A stretch of 29,100 nt of DNA from Microbacterium sp. Root61 (GTDB lineage Bacteria > Actinomycetota > Actinomycetes > Actinomycetales > Microbacteriaceae), in assembly GCF_001427525.1 (NCBI RefSeq), contig NZ_LMGU01000002.1, positions 676 to 29,775 of the forward strand, given 5' to 3'. Below, piece after piece: positions 1-8,043 of this stretch; the stretch's first letter is position 1; every line of letters starts with the position of its first letter. The notes under the pieces are model-generated. The model was given only the letters and a program-made list of their open reading frames with translations, was not told the DNA's origin and did not search any database. Made by a program: the position numbers and the translations under genes.

Positions 1-267
1 GAGCGGAAGTCGTACCCTCCCCGTGACGGGCAGCGTCCTTCGTACCCGCCGCGTGACGGCGAGCGTAAGTCCTACCCGCCGCGCGATGGCGAGCGGAAGT
101 CGTACCCTCCCCGTGATGGCGAGCGGAAGTCGTACCCGCCCCGTGATGGTGAGCGGAAGTCGTACCCGCCCCGTGACGGGCAGCGTCCTTCGTACCCGCC
201 CCGTGACGGCGAGCGTAAGTCCTACCCTCCCCGTGACGGCGACCGTTCCTACCCGCCGCGCGATGGC
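1..267 (+). repeat. 30-bp in-frame tandem repeat, about nine copies
   Basis: Eight 30-bp units and one 27-bp unit encode [10 protein letters not shown] or [10 protein letters not shown], the last being DRSYPPRDG. The order of unit types is ERK, QRP, ERK x4, QRP, ERK, DRS. Units differ mainly at third codon positions. The array runs off the left edge, so the copy number is a minimum. Such arrays change length by slippage or unequal crossing-over and may also be misassembled. Confidence 0.95.
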
Positions 268-1533
268 GACCGTCGTGCGCACGCACCGCGTGCCGGCCGA
301 GAGCGTGAAGCACGCGAGGGCGACGACCTTCGTCCCGTGCGCGCGCGGCACATCGATCCCGTCATTCCGGATGAGATCACTCCGGCCGATCTCCCGACAG
401 CGGCCCGCAACGAGCTGAAGACCCTCAGCAAGGAGAATGCCGAGGGCGTCGCCCGTCACCTCGCGATGGCGTCTCAGCTGATCGATTCCGACCCGGAACT
501 GGCACATCAGCACGCGGTCTCCGCGTCGCGTCGCGCCGGACGCATCGCGATCGTCCGCGAGACGCTCGCGATCACCGCGTACATGACCGGCGACTACGCT
601 CTCGCGCTCCGCGAGCTGCGCACCTACCGTCGCATCTCCGGCAAGGACGACCAGATCGCCCTCATGGTCGACAGCGAGCGTGGCGTTGGCCGTCCCGACC
701 GTGCGCTCGAGCTCGGCCGGTCGGTCGACCGCAGCACGCTGCCGACTCCGGTCCGCGTCGAACTCGCGATCGCCATGTCCGGCGCACGTCTGGACCTCGG
801 TGAGGCCGAGCGTGCGCTCACCGAGCTCGACATTCCTGAGCTCGACCCTGACCGTGCGTTCGAATGGAGCCCGGGTCTGTTCGCCGCGCGCGCCACCGTG
901 CTCGAGGAGCTCGGCCGCGACGACGAAGCCCGCCAGTGGCGTCACCGTGCCGAAGTGGCCGAGGACGCTCTGGGACTCCGCGAGGACGAAGGCGGCGACG
1001 AAGTCGTGCTCGTCGAGGAGATCTTCGAAGAGTGGATCGAAGACGAAGACGAAGACGACAGCGTGAACCCGATCGGCGGCTCTGACGACGACGAATCTGA
1101 CGACGACAAGACCTCGGTCGATGAGGCCGGCGATGACGATAGCTCGAACGATGAGTCCGATGAGGGCGAGAACTCCGACGCGCACGTATCCGCCACGGAC
1201 GAAACCGCCACTGCCGTAGAGGCTCCGAAGGTTGCCAAGGCTCCCAAGGCTCCCAAGGCTCCCAAGGCTCCCAAGGATGCCAAGAAGCCCAAGGCCGCGA
1301 AGGCGCCGAAGGATGCCAAGGCTCCCAAGGAACCGAAGGCTGCGAAGGCTGCGAAGGAACCCAAGGCTCCGAAGGCTGCCAAGGCTCCGAAGGATGCCAA
1401 GAATCTCAAGAAGGCCAACGCAGCGAAGGCTCCTAAGGAAGCCAAGGCTCCCAAGGTGGCCAAGGCTCCGAAGGCATCCAAGGCTTCCGTCCAGAACGAG
1501 GAGGCCGCCGCGGACTCCGACGGATCGCTCTGA
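1..1533 (+). CDS. TPR-like protein with disordered repeat ends (5' end outside window)
   Basis: The frame is open from base 1, so the gene starts upstream; the first ATG in the window (337) is internal. Seen in order: nine near-identical decapeptides ([10 protein letters not shown] type, bases 1-267), a short charged linker, a helical core (about bases 370-1000) with the alternating small/large residue pattern of tetratricopeptide repeats, an acidic stretch (EDEDEDD and DDDESDDD, about 1018-1185), and a Lys/Ala/Pro tail (1222-1488) resembling a histone H1 C-terminus. Position before a HAD hydrolase, a ~50-aa protein and tlyA matches the Mycobacterium tuberculosis Rv1691 locus, whose product is also a TPR protein. 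The molecular function is unknown; TPR folds bind proteins, and the basic tail suggests contact with nucleic acid or acidic partners. The stop TGA shares one base with the next gene's ATG, indicating translational coupling. Confidence 0.85.
   Translation, partial: ERKSYPPRDGQRPSYPPRDGERKSYPPRDGERKSYPPRDGERKSYPPRDGERKSYPPRDGQRPSYPPRDGERKSYPPRDGDRSYPPRDGDRRAHAPRAGREREAREGDDLRPVRARHIDPVIPDEITPADLPTAARNELKTLSKENAEGVARHLAMASQLIDSDPELAHQHAVSASRRAGRIAIVRETLAITAYMTGDYALALRELRTYRRISGKDDQIALMVDSERGVGRPDRALELGRSVDRSTLPTPVRVELAIAMSGARLDLGEAERALTELDIPELDPDRAFEWSPGLFAARATVLEELGRDDEARQWRHRAEVAEDALGLREDEGGDEVVLVEEIFEEWIEDEDEDDSVNPIGGSDDDESDDDKTSVDEAGDDDSSNDESDEGENSDAHVSATDETATAVEAPKVAKAPKAPKAPKAPKDAKKPKAAKAPKDAKAPKEPKAAKAAKEPKAPKAAKAPKDAKNLKKANAAKAPKEAKAPKVAKAPKASKASVQNEEAAADSDGSL
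1222..1488 (+). repeat. Degenerate Lys/Ala/Pro-coding repeat (H1-like tail)
   Basis: About 85 codons made almost only of Lys, Ala and Pro in units such as [14 protein letters not shown] and AAKEPK. The DNA is a degenerate array of GCT/GCC-CCC/CCG-AAG units. The composition resembles histone H1-like tails of some bacterial DNA-binding proteins. It follows an acidic segment in the same protein, so the two could pair within the molecule. Confidence 0.85.
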
Positions 1534-2567
1534 TGGGGCTGTTCTCCCGGAAGGACGGACCGACGCCGCTCGAGGGAGTGGACGTGGTGCTCGCTGACCT
1601 CGACGGTGTCGTCTACGCCGGTCCTGGCCCGCTGCCGTACGCCGTGGACAGCCTGAACCTCGCGGCGCAGACGCGACGCCTCGGCTACATCACGAACAAC
1701 GCGTCGCGCACGGATGCCTCCGTGGCGCAGCACTTGCGTGACCTCGGCCTCAACACTGAGCCGCGCGATGTCGTGACGAGCCCGCAGGCGGCCATGCGAC
1801 TGCTGACCGATCGCGTTCCGCACGGTGCGACCGTGCTGGTCGTCGGCGGCGAGGGCCTCGTCGTCGAAGTGGAGAAGGCCGGCTTCGTGGTCACGCGCAG
1901 TGCGGAGGATGCCCCGGCAGCCGTCGTGCAGGGCTTCGCCCCCGAGGTCGGCTGGGCGCAGCTCGCCGAAGCCGCCTATGCGCTGAAGCTCCCGGAGGAC
2001 GAGGGGGGCATCCCCTGGATCGCCACCAACACCGACTGGACGATCCCGCAGCAGCGTGGCATCGCTCCCGGCAACGGCACGCTCGTCTCCGCGGTCCACA
2101 CGGCCGTCGGCCGTCTCGCGACGGTGGCCGGCAAGCCGGAGAAGCCGATCTTCGAGGAGGCCGTCGCGCGGTTCGGGGCGCAGCATCCGCTGTTCCTCGG
2201 TGACCGTCTCGACACCGACATCATGGGCGCGGACCGCGCCGGCATGCCGTCCGCGCTCGTGCTCACGGGCATCGACCGGCCCAAGCACGTGCTCGCCGCC
2301 CCGCCAGGCTCGCGTCCCACGTTCATCCTCGGCGACCTGCGCGAGCTGCACGAGCCGTACCCGGTCGTTCAGATCAAGGGCGATGTCGCCACCGTGCGCG
2401 GAGCATCGGTCCGCATCGACGGCCCCGATGTGCGCATCCTCAGCGAGGGCGACCGCCCGATCGACCTGGTGCGCGCGGGCGCAGCCGCGATCTGGGCCAC
2501 TGGGCGCGGGATCTTCGGCTTCCGTGTGCCCGAACGGCTCTACCACGACCCGTTCCACCGGCCTTAG
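1533..2567 (+). CDS. HAD superfamily phosphatase, class IIA (NagD-like)
   Basis: 344 residues. HAD motif I is at residues 20-28 with nucleophile D22 and general acid/base D24 (ADLDGVVY); motif II is ITNNAS near T54; the motif III lysine is K201 (VAGKPEKP); motif IV is GDRLDTD at 223-229, which binds Mg2+. A C2-type cap lies between motifs II and III, as in NagD and 4-nitrophenylphosphatase-like enzymes. The family hydrolyses small phosphomonoesters in the cytosol; the substrate cannot be read from sequence. The ATG overlaps the previous stop (TGATG), which fixes the start. Same position as Rv1692 of M. tuberculosis, described as a glycerol-3-phosphate phosphatase; that activity is plausible here but only inferred. 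Confidence 0.93.
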   Translation: MGLFSRKDGPTPLEGVDVVLADLDGVVYAGPGPLPYAVDSLNLAAQTRRLGYITNNASRTDASVAQHLRDLGLNTEPRDVVTSPQAAMRLLTDRVPHGATVLVVGGEGLVVEVEKAGFVVTRSAEDAPAAVVQGFAPEVGWAQLAEAAYALKLPEDEGGIPWIATNTDWTIPQQRGIAPGNGTLVSAVHTAVGRLATVAGKPEKPIFEEAVARFGAQHPLFLGDRLDTDIMGADRAGMPSALVLTGIDRPKHVLAAPPGSRPTFILGDLRELHEPYPVVQIKGDVATVRGASVRIDGPDVRILSEGDRPIDLVRAGAAAIWATGRGIFGFRVPERLYHDPFHRP

Positions 2568-2590
2568 GGGCTGAGATGGACACCGCCGCG

Positions 2591-2596
2591 TATCCT
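2591..2596 (+). promoter_or_regulatory. -10 box of a likely leaderless transcript (2603 gene and tlyA)
   Basis: TATCCT ends 6 bases before the ATG at 2603, so transcription would begin at or next to the start codon. No Shine-Dalgarno sequence is visible and no clear -35 was found. Confidence 0.55.
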
Positions 2597-2602
2597 GGCG
2601 AT

Positions 2603-2752
2603 ATGACCGATGCAGCCACATCCGGGGCCGACCACGAGCTTCTCAGCCGCCTTCGGGTGATCGAGGAGCAGCCGCTCTCGACGCGCGCGAATGCCTACGC
2701 ATCGCTGCACGACGAGTTGGCACAGCGGCTCGAATCCGGACCGCAGGGCTGA
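2603..2752 (+). CDS. Conserved small protein (49 aa), Rv1693-like position
   Basis: A 49-residue acidic, helical protein beginning MTDAATSGADHELL and containing LRVIEEQPLSTRANAYASLH. It contains no cysteine, signal peptide or membrane segment. A small ORF of this size sits between the HAD gene and tlyA in many actinobacteria (Rv1693 in M. tuberculosis), which is the main reason to believe it is real. A TATCCT box 6 bases upstream suggests a leaderless start. The stop is 7 bases before the tlyA ATG, so the two are probably cotranscribed. Function unknown; a TlyA partner or regulator would be speculation. Confidence 0.8.
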   Translation: MTDAATSGADHELLSRLRVIEEQPLSTRANAYASLHDELAQRLESGPQG

Positions 2753-2759
2753 CGACACG

Positions 2760-3560
2760 ATGACACAGCGACTGGATGCCGCCCTCGCCGTGCGAGGACT
2801 GGCGCGATCCCGCACGCATGCCGCCGGCCTCATCACCGAAGGCCTCGTCTCGGTCGACGGCCGCACCGTGGTGAAGCCGTCGACGCACGTCAGTGACGAC
2901 GCCGCCCTCGAAGTCGCGGGAGCCGACCACTATGTCAGCCGCGCAGCGCACAAGCTGATCGCGGCGCTCGACGCGTTCGACGTACCCGTCAGCGGGCGCC
3001 TCGCGCTCGATCTCGGCGCCTCCACCGGCGGATTCACCCAGGTGCTGCGCGAACGCGGTGCCGACCCGGTGATCGCCTTGGACGTGGGTCACGGTCAGAT
3101 CGTGGCATCCGTCGCCGAAGACCCGCGGGTCATCGTGGTCGAAGGATTCAACGCGCGAGACCTCACACCGTCAGCGCTGCAGGGCGTGACGGGAGTGGAT
3201 GCCGCACCCGAGCTGATCACGGGCGACCTGTCGTTCATCTCACTCGGGCACGTGTTGGCCCCGATCCGCAGCGTGCTCGCGCCGGGCGGCGACGTCGTGC
3301 TGCTGATCAAGCCGCAGTTCGAGGTCGGCCGCACTGCCGTCAAGGGCGGACTGGTGACGGATGCCGGAGTTCGGGCGGATGCCGTCACCGGTGTGCTGTG
3401 GGAGGCATGGGATGCCGGCTTCGGCACCCTGGGCCTCATCTCCTCGCCGCTGGTCGGAACGCACGGGAACGCCGAGTTCGTCGCGCACTTCGCCGTGGAC
3501 CGCGGGAGCAACCCGACCGACTGGCTGAGCACGGCGAGCCGTCTGGCCGGGGAGCGCTGA
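2760..3560 (+). CDS. tlyA: TlyA family rRNA 2'-O-methyltransferase
   Basis: 266 residues. An N-terminal S4 RNA-binding domain (about 3-60, MTQRLDAALAVRGLARSR) is followed by an FtsJ/RrmJ-like Rossmann methyltransferase. The SAM motif is ALDLGASTGGF (82-92). The likely catalytic tetrad is K65 (SRAAHKL), D156 (GDLSF), K184 (LIKPQFE) and E239 (GNAEF), matching K69, D154, K182 and E238 of M. tuberculosis TlyA. That enzyme 2'-O-methylates C1409 of 16S and C1920 of 23S rRNA and confers capreomycin/viomycin sensitivity; the same role is inferred. The ATG at 2760 is chosen because the S4 domain starts directly there and the preceding gene ends at 2752; an upstream in-frame ATG (2691) would overlap that gene. 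The usual downstream NAD kinase and recN are not next to it. Confidence 0.94.
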   Translation: MTQRLDAALAVRGLARSRTHAAGLITEGLVSVDGRTVVKPSTHVSDDAALEVAGADHYVSRAAHKLIAALDAFDVPVSGRLALDLGASTGGFTQVLRERGADPVIALDVGHGQIVASVAEDPRVIVVEGFNARDLTPSALQGVTGVDAAPELITGDLSFISLGHVLAPIRSVLAPGGDVVLLIKPQFEVGRTAVKGGLVTDAGVRADAVTGVLWEAWDAGFGTLGLISSPLVGTHGNAEFVAHFAVDRGSNPTDWLSTASRLAGER

Positions 3561-3562
3561 CG

Positions 3563-3576
3563 CGCCTCAGGAGGCG
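3563..3576. terminator. Short hairpin between convergent tlyA and AI-2E genes (weak)
   Basis: CGCCTC-AG-GAGGCG is a perfect 6-bp inverted repeat in and around the 6-base gap between the two stops. It overlaps the last codons of the minus-strand gene. There is no T-tract, so terminator activity is only suggested. Confidence 0.3.
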
Positions 3577-4721
3577 ATCGGCTGCTTCGGTCTAGCCCAG
3601 CGCACCGGGAGATCGGGTCCGTCCCACACCTGGATGATGCCCCACACGGCTGCAGCGATCGGCACGGCGAGCACCGCGCCGAGGATGCCGCCGAGTACGG
3701 TTCCGACCGTCAGCGCGACCAGGATGACGAATGCGTGCAGCTTCATCGAGCGCCCCATCAGCACCGGCTGGAGGAAGTTGCCCTCGAGCTGGTTCACGAG
3801 CACGACCACTCCGACCACGAACAGAGCGTTGATCGGACCGTTCGCTACCAGAGCCACGAGCGCGGCGAGGATGCCGGCGACGGTCGCACCGACGATGGGG
3901 ATGAACGCGAGGAGGAACACCAGCACGGCGAGCGGGATCGCCAGCGGTACCTGCAAGATCAGCAGTCCGATGAGGATTCCGACCGCGTCCACGGCGGCGA
4001 CGGTCGCGGTGCCGCGCACGTACGACCCGAGCACGACTGTCGTCTTGTCGCCGATGCGCCGCGCGCGCAAGTAGTTCTCGCCCCGGAACGGGCGCAGCAG
4101 GAACTCCCACATCTGCGGGCCGTCCTTGAGGAAGAAGAACAGGATCGTCACCATGAGGACGAGGCCGGTGACGAAGTTGGCGACCGCGCCCACACCCGCG
4201 AGGGCGCCGGAACCGAACTGTGCACTCGTGACGAAGCCGATCAGTGAGTCGATCCACTCATCGATCTGCTCGGGACTCAGCCAGTCGAACGGCAGCGTCT
4301 GCGCCCAGGCGAGCAGCTGCTGGAAGCCGTCTTCGGCCTGCGAATACAATTCGTCCCACTGATCGCGCACCGCCCAGACGACGAGCCACCCCAGCGCGGT
4401 CAGGATCACGACGATCGCGAGCATGGTGAGCAGGGTCGCGAATACCGACGGGATGCCGCGTCCCCGCATCCATCGCATGACCGGCGCGAATGCGCACGCG
4501 AGGATCAGAGCGATCACGAGGGGGATCGTGACCAGGGTGAGCTGCTGGATGGCGAAGATGATTCCGCCGGCGACGGCCACCACGACGATGATCTGGATCG
4601 CCCGGATGCCGAGCTTGCCGAACCCATCGGCCCACAGGCTCCACGGCGCCCGCGTCGCCCTGAGCCCTACATCCGGTGATTCGAGCTGGACCCGCTGCGG
4701 GTCGTCGCGGAACAGTCCCAT
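3567..4721 (-). CDS. AI-2E family transporter (UPF0118 permease)
   Basis: 384 residues. Hydrophobic segments are seen near 36-60, 64-82, 93-115 and as several helices over about 195-365. The spacing, and the C-terminal block with IPIVGATVAGILAAL, NQLEGNFLQPVLMGRSMKLH and LGGILGAVLAVPIAA, are typical of the AI-2E/UPF0118 family. The soluble stretch around 120-175 (DQWDELYSQAEDGFQQLL) is the usual external or coiled segment. Members include TqsA (AI-2 export) and sodium/proton or lithium/proton antiporters, so the substrate is undetermined. The gene is monocistronic, convergent with tlyA, with a TAGCCT box 7 bases before the ATG. Confidence 0.93.
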   Translation of the reverse strand: MGLFRDDPQRVQLESPDVGLRATRAPWSLWADGFGKLGIRAIQIIVVVAVAGGIIFAIQQLTLVTIPLVIALILACAFAPVMRWMRGRGIPSVFATLLTMLAIVVILTALGWLVVWAVRDQWDELYSQAEDGFQQLLAWAQTLPFDWLSPEQIDEWIDSLIGFVTSAQFGSGALAGVGAVANFVTGLVLMVTILFFFLKDGPQMWEFLLRPFRGENYLRARRIGDKTTVVLGSYVRGTATVAAVDAVGILIGLLILQVPLAIPLAVLVFLLAFIPIVGATVAGILAALVALVANGPINALFVVGVVVLVNQLEGNFLQPVLMGRSMKLHAFVILVALTVGTVLGGILGAVLAVPIAAAVWGIIQVWDGPDLPVRWARPKQPIAS

Positions 4722-4728
4722 GCGATCA

Positions 4729-4734
4729 AGGCTA
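4729..4734 (-). promoter_or_regulatory. -10 box of AI-2E transporter gene (leaderless)
   Basis: TAGCCT on the minus strand lies 7 bases before the ATG at 4721. No Shine-Dalgarno sequence is present, so a leaderless or near-leaderless mRNA is expected. Confidence 0.5.
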
Positions 4735-4771
4735 GCCGTGAAGTCCGGAGCGAGTCACATGCGCCTGAGCT

Positions 4772-4960
4772 TCACCAGGCGGACGTCGGCGTGAATGCGT
4801 CGCGGAAGTCGAAGGTGCGGGTGAACCACCGGCGCAGCTTCGCGAAGGCCCGCGCGCGCCGGGCGGCGGGGACGACCGGTGCGACGGCGTCGCTCTCGGG
4901 GGCGACCCAGGTGACGCGGCGTTCGAGGACCATCGAGCTCGAGGCGGACTGTGCGTTCAT
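4772..4960 (-). CDS. Small basic protein (62 aa), unknown function
   Basis: A 62-residue protein beginning MNAQSASSSMVLERRVTW and ending TRTFDFRDAFTPTSAW. AGGAG lies 8 bases before the ATG, a strong Shine-Dalgarno match and a main reason to accept it. The middle (AARRARAFAKLRRWFTRTF) is strongly basic and could form an amphipathic helix able to bind membrane or nucleic acid. No signal peptide, cysteine or recognised domain is seen. It lies 125 bases downstream of the LuxR-family regulator gene on the same strand, so it may be a target or partner, but it has its own spacer. An inverted repeat CCGGA-GGA-TCCGG (4984-4996) sits just upstream. Confidence 0.65.
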   Translation of the reverse strand: MNAQSASSSMVLERRVTWVAPESDAVAPVVPAARRARAFAKLRRWFTRTFDFRDAFTPTSAW

Positions 4961-5085
4961 GTGAGGACTCCTGTCGCGAAGCTCCGGAGGATCCGGATGC
5001 GCTGCACTGCTGACAGGTTCGACTCTGCTCGCTAAGGGCGCCCCGAGACATTGGGCGGATGCCCTATATCCAGGCGACGCGGCCT

Positions 5086-7995
5086 CTAGGAACCGGCCTG
5101 TTTCGCGGCGAACCAGGCAGCGGCTTCCGCGCGATTCGCGGCCCCGATCTTGGCCAGGATCGCCGACACGTGCACCGACGCGGTCTTGGGCGAGATGAAC
5201 AGGCGGGCGCCGATCTGCGGATTGGTGAGGCCCTCCGCCACCAGCCCGAGCACCTCGGTCTCCCGCGAAGTGAGTGTCGGCGCGGTGGTGTCCCGCCGCC
5301 GTGAGGCACTCGGGCGGAGCGGGCGCGGGGCACCCGCCAGCGCCCAACGCGCGAGCAGGGCATGGCCGTCGGCCGGCGCCTGTTTCGCGACGAGGGCGAA
5401 CGCCGCCGCGGCCTCGTCCTCGCACCCCTGCGACTGCAGCGCCTGGCCGAGCCGGAAGCGGGCGTAGTGCCGCTGGCCGCGGGTCGCGGTGTCCGCGGCG
5501 GTGACGAGACAGGCCTGTTCCCAGCCGGTGACCGCATCGACGGACCCGGTGCAGGCTGCTTCTGCGGCGATCAGCGCGCGCACCGTGAGGTTGTCGCCAC
5601 GCTCCGCGCTGGCGGCGGCATCCTGTGCGAACGGCACTGCGAGGGCGGCGGCATCCATTCCGCTGTCGGCGGCCATGCGCAGCGTCCACGCGACGGTCGG
5701 GAGTGCCTCCTCGCGCACGCCGGCAGAGTTCTGCGTGACCGCACCGAAGACGGGCACGATCGCGCCGATGGCTTCGTCGATGAGCGCGGCACGTCGGCCG
5801 CCGGACTCGGTCTCGGCCTGCAGTAACAATCGCTCGGTACGGTAGACGGCCCAGCCGGCCGTCTCGTCCGGGTCGTCCGGCATCCACACGGTGTCATCCA
5901 TCCGGGCCACGGCCGCGTCGGCGTCCTCCACCCGGTCGTTCCAGATCGCGGCGCGCGCCAGCGTCCGCACGGCGAAGGAGTGGAATCCCTGTGCAGGACG
6001 CAGCTCGATCGCCCGCCGCCCCGTCGCCATGCCCGCGTCGTACCGGCCGGTCGCAAGCTGGGCCTCGGCGGCGTTGGCGAGCAGGAACGCGCCGACCCCG
6101 CGCTCCAGGCCGAGCAACACGCACTCGTCGTATGCGGTGAGCGCGACGTCGATGCACTCCTCGTAGCGGCGCAGATGGAAGTACGCGGCGGCAAGGCTGT
6201 TCATCGTCGAGTAGTGCCGTACCGGGTCGATCGCCAGCGTCGCCGCGCGCTGCAGATCGGCGAGCAGTGACCCTTCGGGCACGCGCCCGTACAGGGCGAC
6301 GCCGCGCGCACGCAGCACCGTGGCGATGAGGTCGGGATCGTCGGCCGTCTCTGCGATATCCATCGCGCGATCGAGCAACCCCACAGGGTCGGTGGCGTGC
6401 GGATTCTGCGCCAGGAGGGAGAGTGCCCTGACCCGCACCGACCCCGCCTCGCGCGAGGCATCCTCATCCACGATGTCGAGGGCATCCTCCATCCGGTCGC
6501 GACTCGTCTCCCACCCGCCCGCGATCGGGGAGAGCCCCCGGACGGAGACCAGCAGCAGCTCGGCGCGGTCGATCGCGGGCAGCTCCCGGGCGAGCGCGAC
6601 CTCGGCGACGCGGAGCCCGCGGGCGGAAGCGCCGAGATCCTCCAGCAGATTGATCGTGTCCACGGCGAGACGTCCGTAGCGGGTGCCGACGACCCGCTCG
6701 GGCGTGGGCACCTGATCCCACAGCTCGAGGAGACGCTCGCCGAGTGGGGCCACTGTCGCGATCGCGAAGGCGGCGCGCGCCTCGCCCAGCGCGTCGGCCG
6801 TAGCGCGGAAGGTTCGCGCATCGTCGCGTGCGGCGAGCCAGTGCTCGGCCGCCGTGGCAGCGAGACCGGGTTCGCCCTCGTCGATCCGCTCCTGCAGATC
6901 GAGCGCGTATGCCCGGTGCAGCGCGATGCGCTCTCCGGGCAGCAGCTCGTCGTGCAGCGCCTCGCGGATCAAGGCGTGACGGAAGGTGAAGCCGTCGTCA
7001 TCGGCGGTCAGGATGCCGGCCGCGATCGCTGTCCGCGCACCGGTCGCCCGCGCATCCGCATCGCCGGTCCACACGCGTGCCAGCACCTCGTCGGACACGT
7101 GTACCCCGCCCGCGCAGAGGGTTTCCACCACCCGCCGCGCCGTCGGGTCGAGTCGGTCGACCCGGGCCAGGATCAGTCCGCGCAGGGTGTCGGGGAGGGC
7201 GTCGTCGCCGAGCCCGACGAGCTCCTCGACGAAGAACGGGATGCCGCCGCTGCGCTCCGCGATGCGATCGATCATCGCGCCATCCGCCGTATCGCCGGTG
7301 AGGTGCCGGATGTGTTCGGCGATCTCCTCGGCCGAGAGGCGCGGCAGCTCCAGCGACGTGACGATGCGACTGCGCTCGAGCTCGGCCAGCACCGGGCGCA
7401 GCGGATGTCCGCGTCCGACATCGTCGCTGCGGTAGGTCATCACGATCGTCAGGTGTGTACCGCGCAGCGTGAGGGCGAGGGTGGACAGCAGCGCGAGTGT
7501 CGCGGAATCCGCCCAGTGCACGTCCTCGATGACCAGGACCAGGTGATGCTCCGCCGAGAGGCGCTCCAGCAGCCGCTCCACCGCCTCCGCGATGTAGTCG
7601 GCGACACCGACGCGGTCGGGGAGGCTGCTGTCCAGCTCGGGAAGGAGCGAGGCCAGGGTCGAGATCACTGCAGGGGACTGCGCGGCCGCGCGGAAAGCCC
7701 CGTCTCCGACTGCTTCGTACAACTCGCGCAGCACGCGGCGGATGGGCGTGAACGGAGCGCCGATCGGTCCCAGATCCACGCACTGGCCGGACGCGACCAC
7801 CACGCGGGGCTCGGCTGCGTCGTCGCTCAGCTCACGCAGGAACTCCTGCAGCAGGCGGGTCTTGCCGATGCCGGCCTCGCCCGCGATGACGACCGCGCGC
7901 GGCTCTCCGCGGCGACCGGCCTCGAACGCGCCGCGAAGACGTTCCAGCGCGTCGGCGCGACCCACCATGGTCGTCTCGACCGCGTTCGTCCCCAT
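5086..7995 (-). CDS. LuxR-family transcriptional regulator with AAA ATPase domain (LAL/MalT-like)
   Basis: 969 residues, the usual size of large ATP-binding LuxR (LAL) regulators. The N-terminus has a STAND/AAA ATPase: Walker A GEAGIGKT at 39-46 and Walker B LVLVIEDVHWAD near 152-163. A long helical middle (about 400-880) resembles the TPR-like sensor region. The C-terminus carries a LuxR/GerE helix-turn-helix (about 905-969: LTSRETEVLGLVAEGLTN, then SPKTASVHVSAILAKIG). By family knowledge, ATP and an effector drive oligomerisation and DNA binding; the ligand and targets here are unknown. It lies 48 bases downstream of cbiO on the same strand but has its own likely promoter, so a link to metal uptake is not implied. 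The start at 7995 gives VGRADALERL directly after the N-terminus, as usual for the family. Confidence 0.94.
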   Translation of the reverse strand: MGTNAVETTMVGRADALERLRGAFEAGRRGEPRAVVIAGEAGIGKTRLLQEFLRELSDDAAEPRVVVASGQCVDLGPIGAPFTPIRRVLRELYEAVGDGAFRAAAQSPAVISTLASLLPELDSSLPDRVGVADYIAEAVERLLERLSAEHHLVLVIEDVHWADSATLALLSTLALTLRGTHLTIVMTYRSDDVGRGHPLRPVLAELERSRIVTSLELPRLSAEEIAEHIRHLTGDTADGAMIDRIAERSGGIPFFVEELVGLGDDALPDTLRGLILARVDRLDPTARRVVETLCAGGVHVSDEVLARVWTGDADARATGARTAIAAGILTADDDGFTFRHALIREALHDELLPGERIALHRAYALDLQERIDEGEPGLAATAAEHWLAARDDARTFRATADALGEARAAFAIATVAPLGERLLELWDQVPTPERVVGTRYGRLAVDTINLLEDLGASARGLRVAEVALARELPAIDRAELLLVSVRGLSPIAGGWETSRDRMEDALDIVDEDASREAGSVRVRALSLLAQNPHATDPVGLLDRAMDIAETADDPDLIATVLRARGVALYGRVPEGSLLADLQRAATLAIDPVRHYSTMNSLAAAYFHLRRYEECIDVALTAYDECVLLGLERGVGAFLLANAAEAQLATGRYDAGMATGRRAIELRPAQGFHSFAVRTLARAAIWNDRVEDADAAVARMDDTVWMPDDPDETAGWAVYRTERLLLQAETESGGRRAALIDEAIGAIVPVFGAVTQNSAGVREEALPTVAWTLRMAADSGMDAAALAVPFAQDAAASAERGDNLTVRALIAAEAACTGSVDAVTGWEQACLVTAADTATRGQRHYARFRLGQALQSQGCEDEAAAAFALVAKQAPADGHALLARWALAGAPRPLRPSASRRRDTTAPTLTSRETEVLGLVAEGLTNPQIGARLFISPKTASVHVSAILAKIGAANRAEAAAWFAAKQAGS

Positions 7996-8001
7996 CGCCC
8001 C

Positions 8002-8007
8002 ATCGTG
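8002..8007 (-). promoter_or_regulatory. Putative -10 box of the LuxR-family gene
   Basis: CACGAT lies 6 bases before the ATG at 7995 on the minus strand. The same hexamer at the same spacing precedes the Fur-family gene at 10669, supporting a shared leaderless promoter form, though the first base departs from TANNNT. Confidence 0.4.
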
Positions 8008-8043
8008 TCAGAGCGAAAGCAGGCCACGGGGGAGGCGCTCGAG

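Noticed and set aside
1..267. Regular 30-bp repeats resembling a CRISPR array
   Set aside because: Units are directly adjacent without spacers and encode an in-frame decapeptide.
942..2621. Long minus-strand open frame across the TPR and HAD genes
   Set aside because: Its Ala/Phe/Gly and Ser repeats are the reverse translation of the Lys/Ala/Pro tail and acidic region; HAD motifs are on the plus strand.
5059..5085. Separate promoter or operator just downstream of the LuxR-family stop (GATATAGGGC area)
   Set aside because: A short AT-richer stretch without a matching -35 or symmetry; not enough to call.
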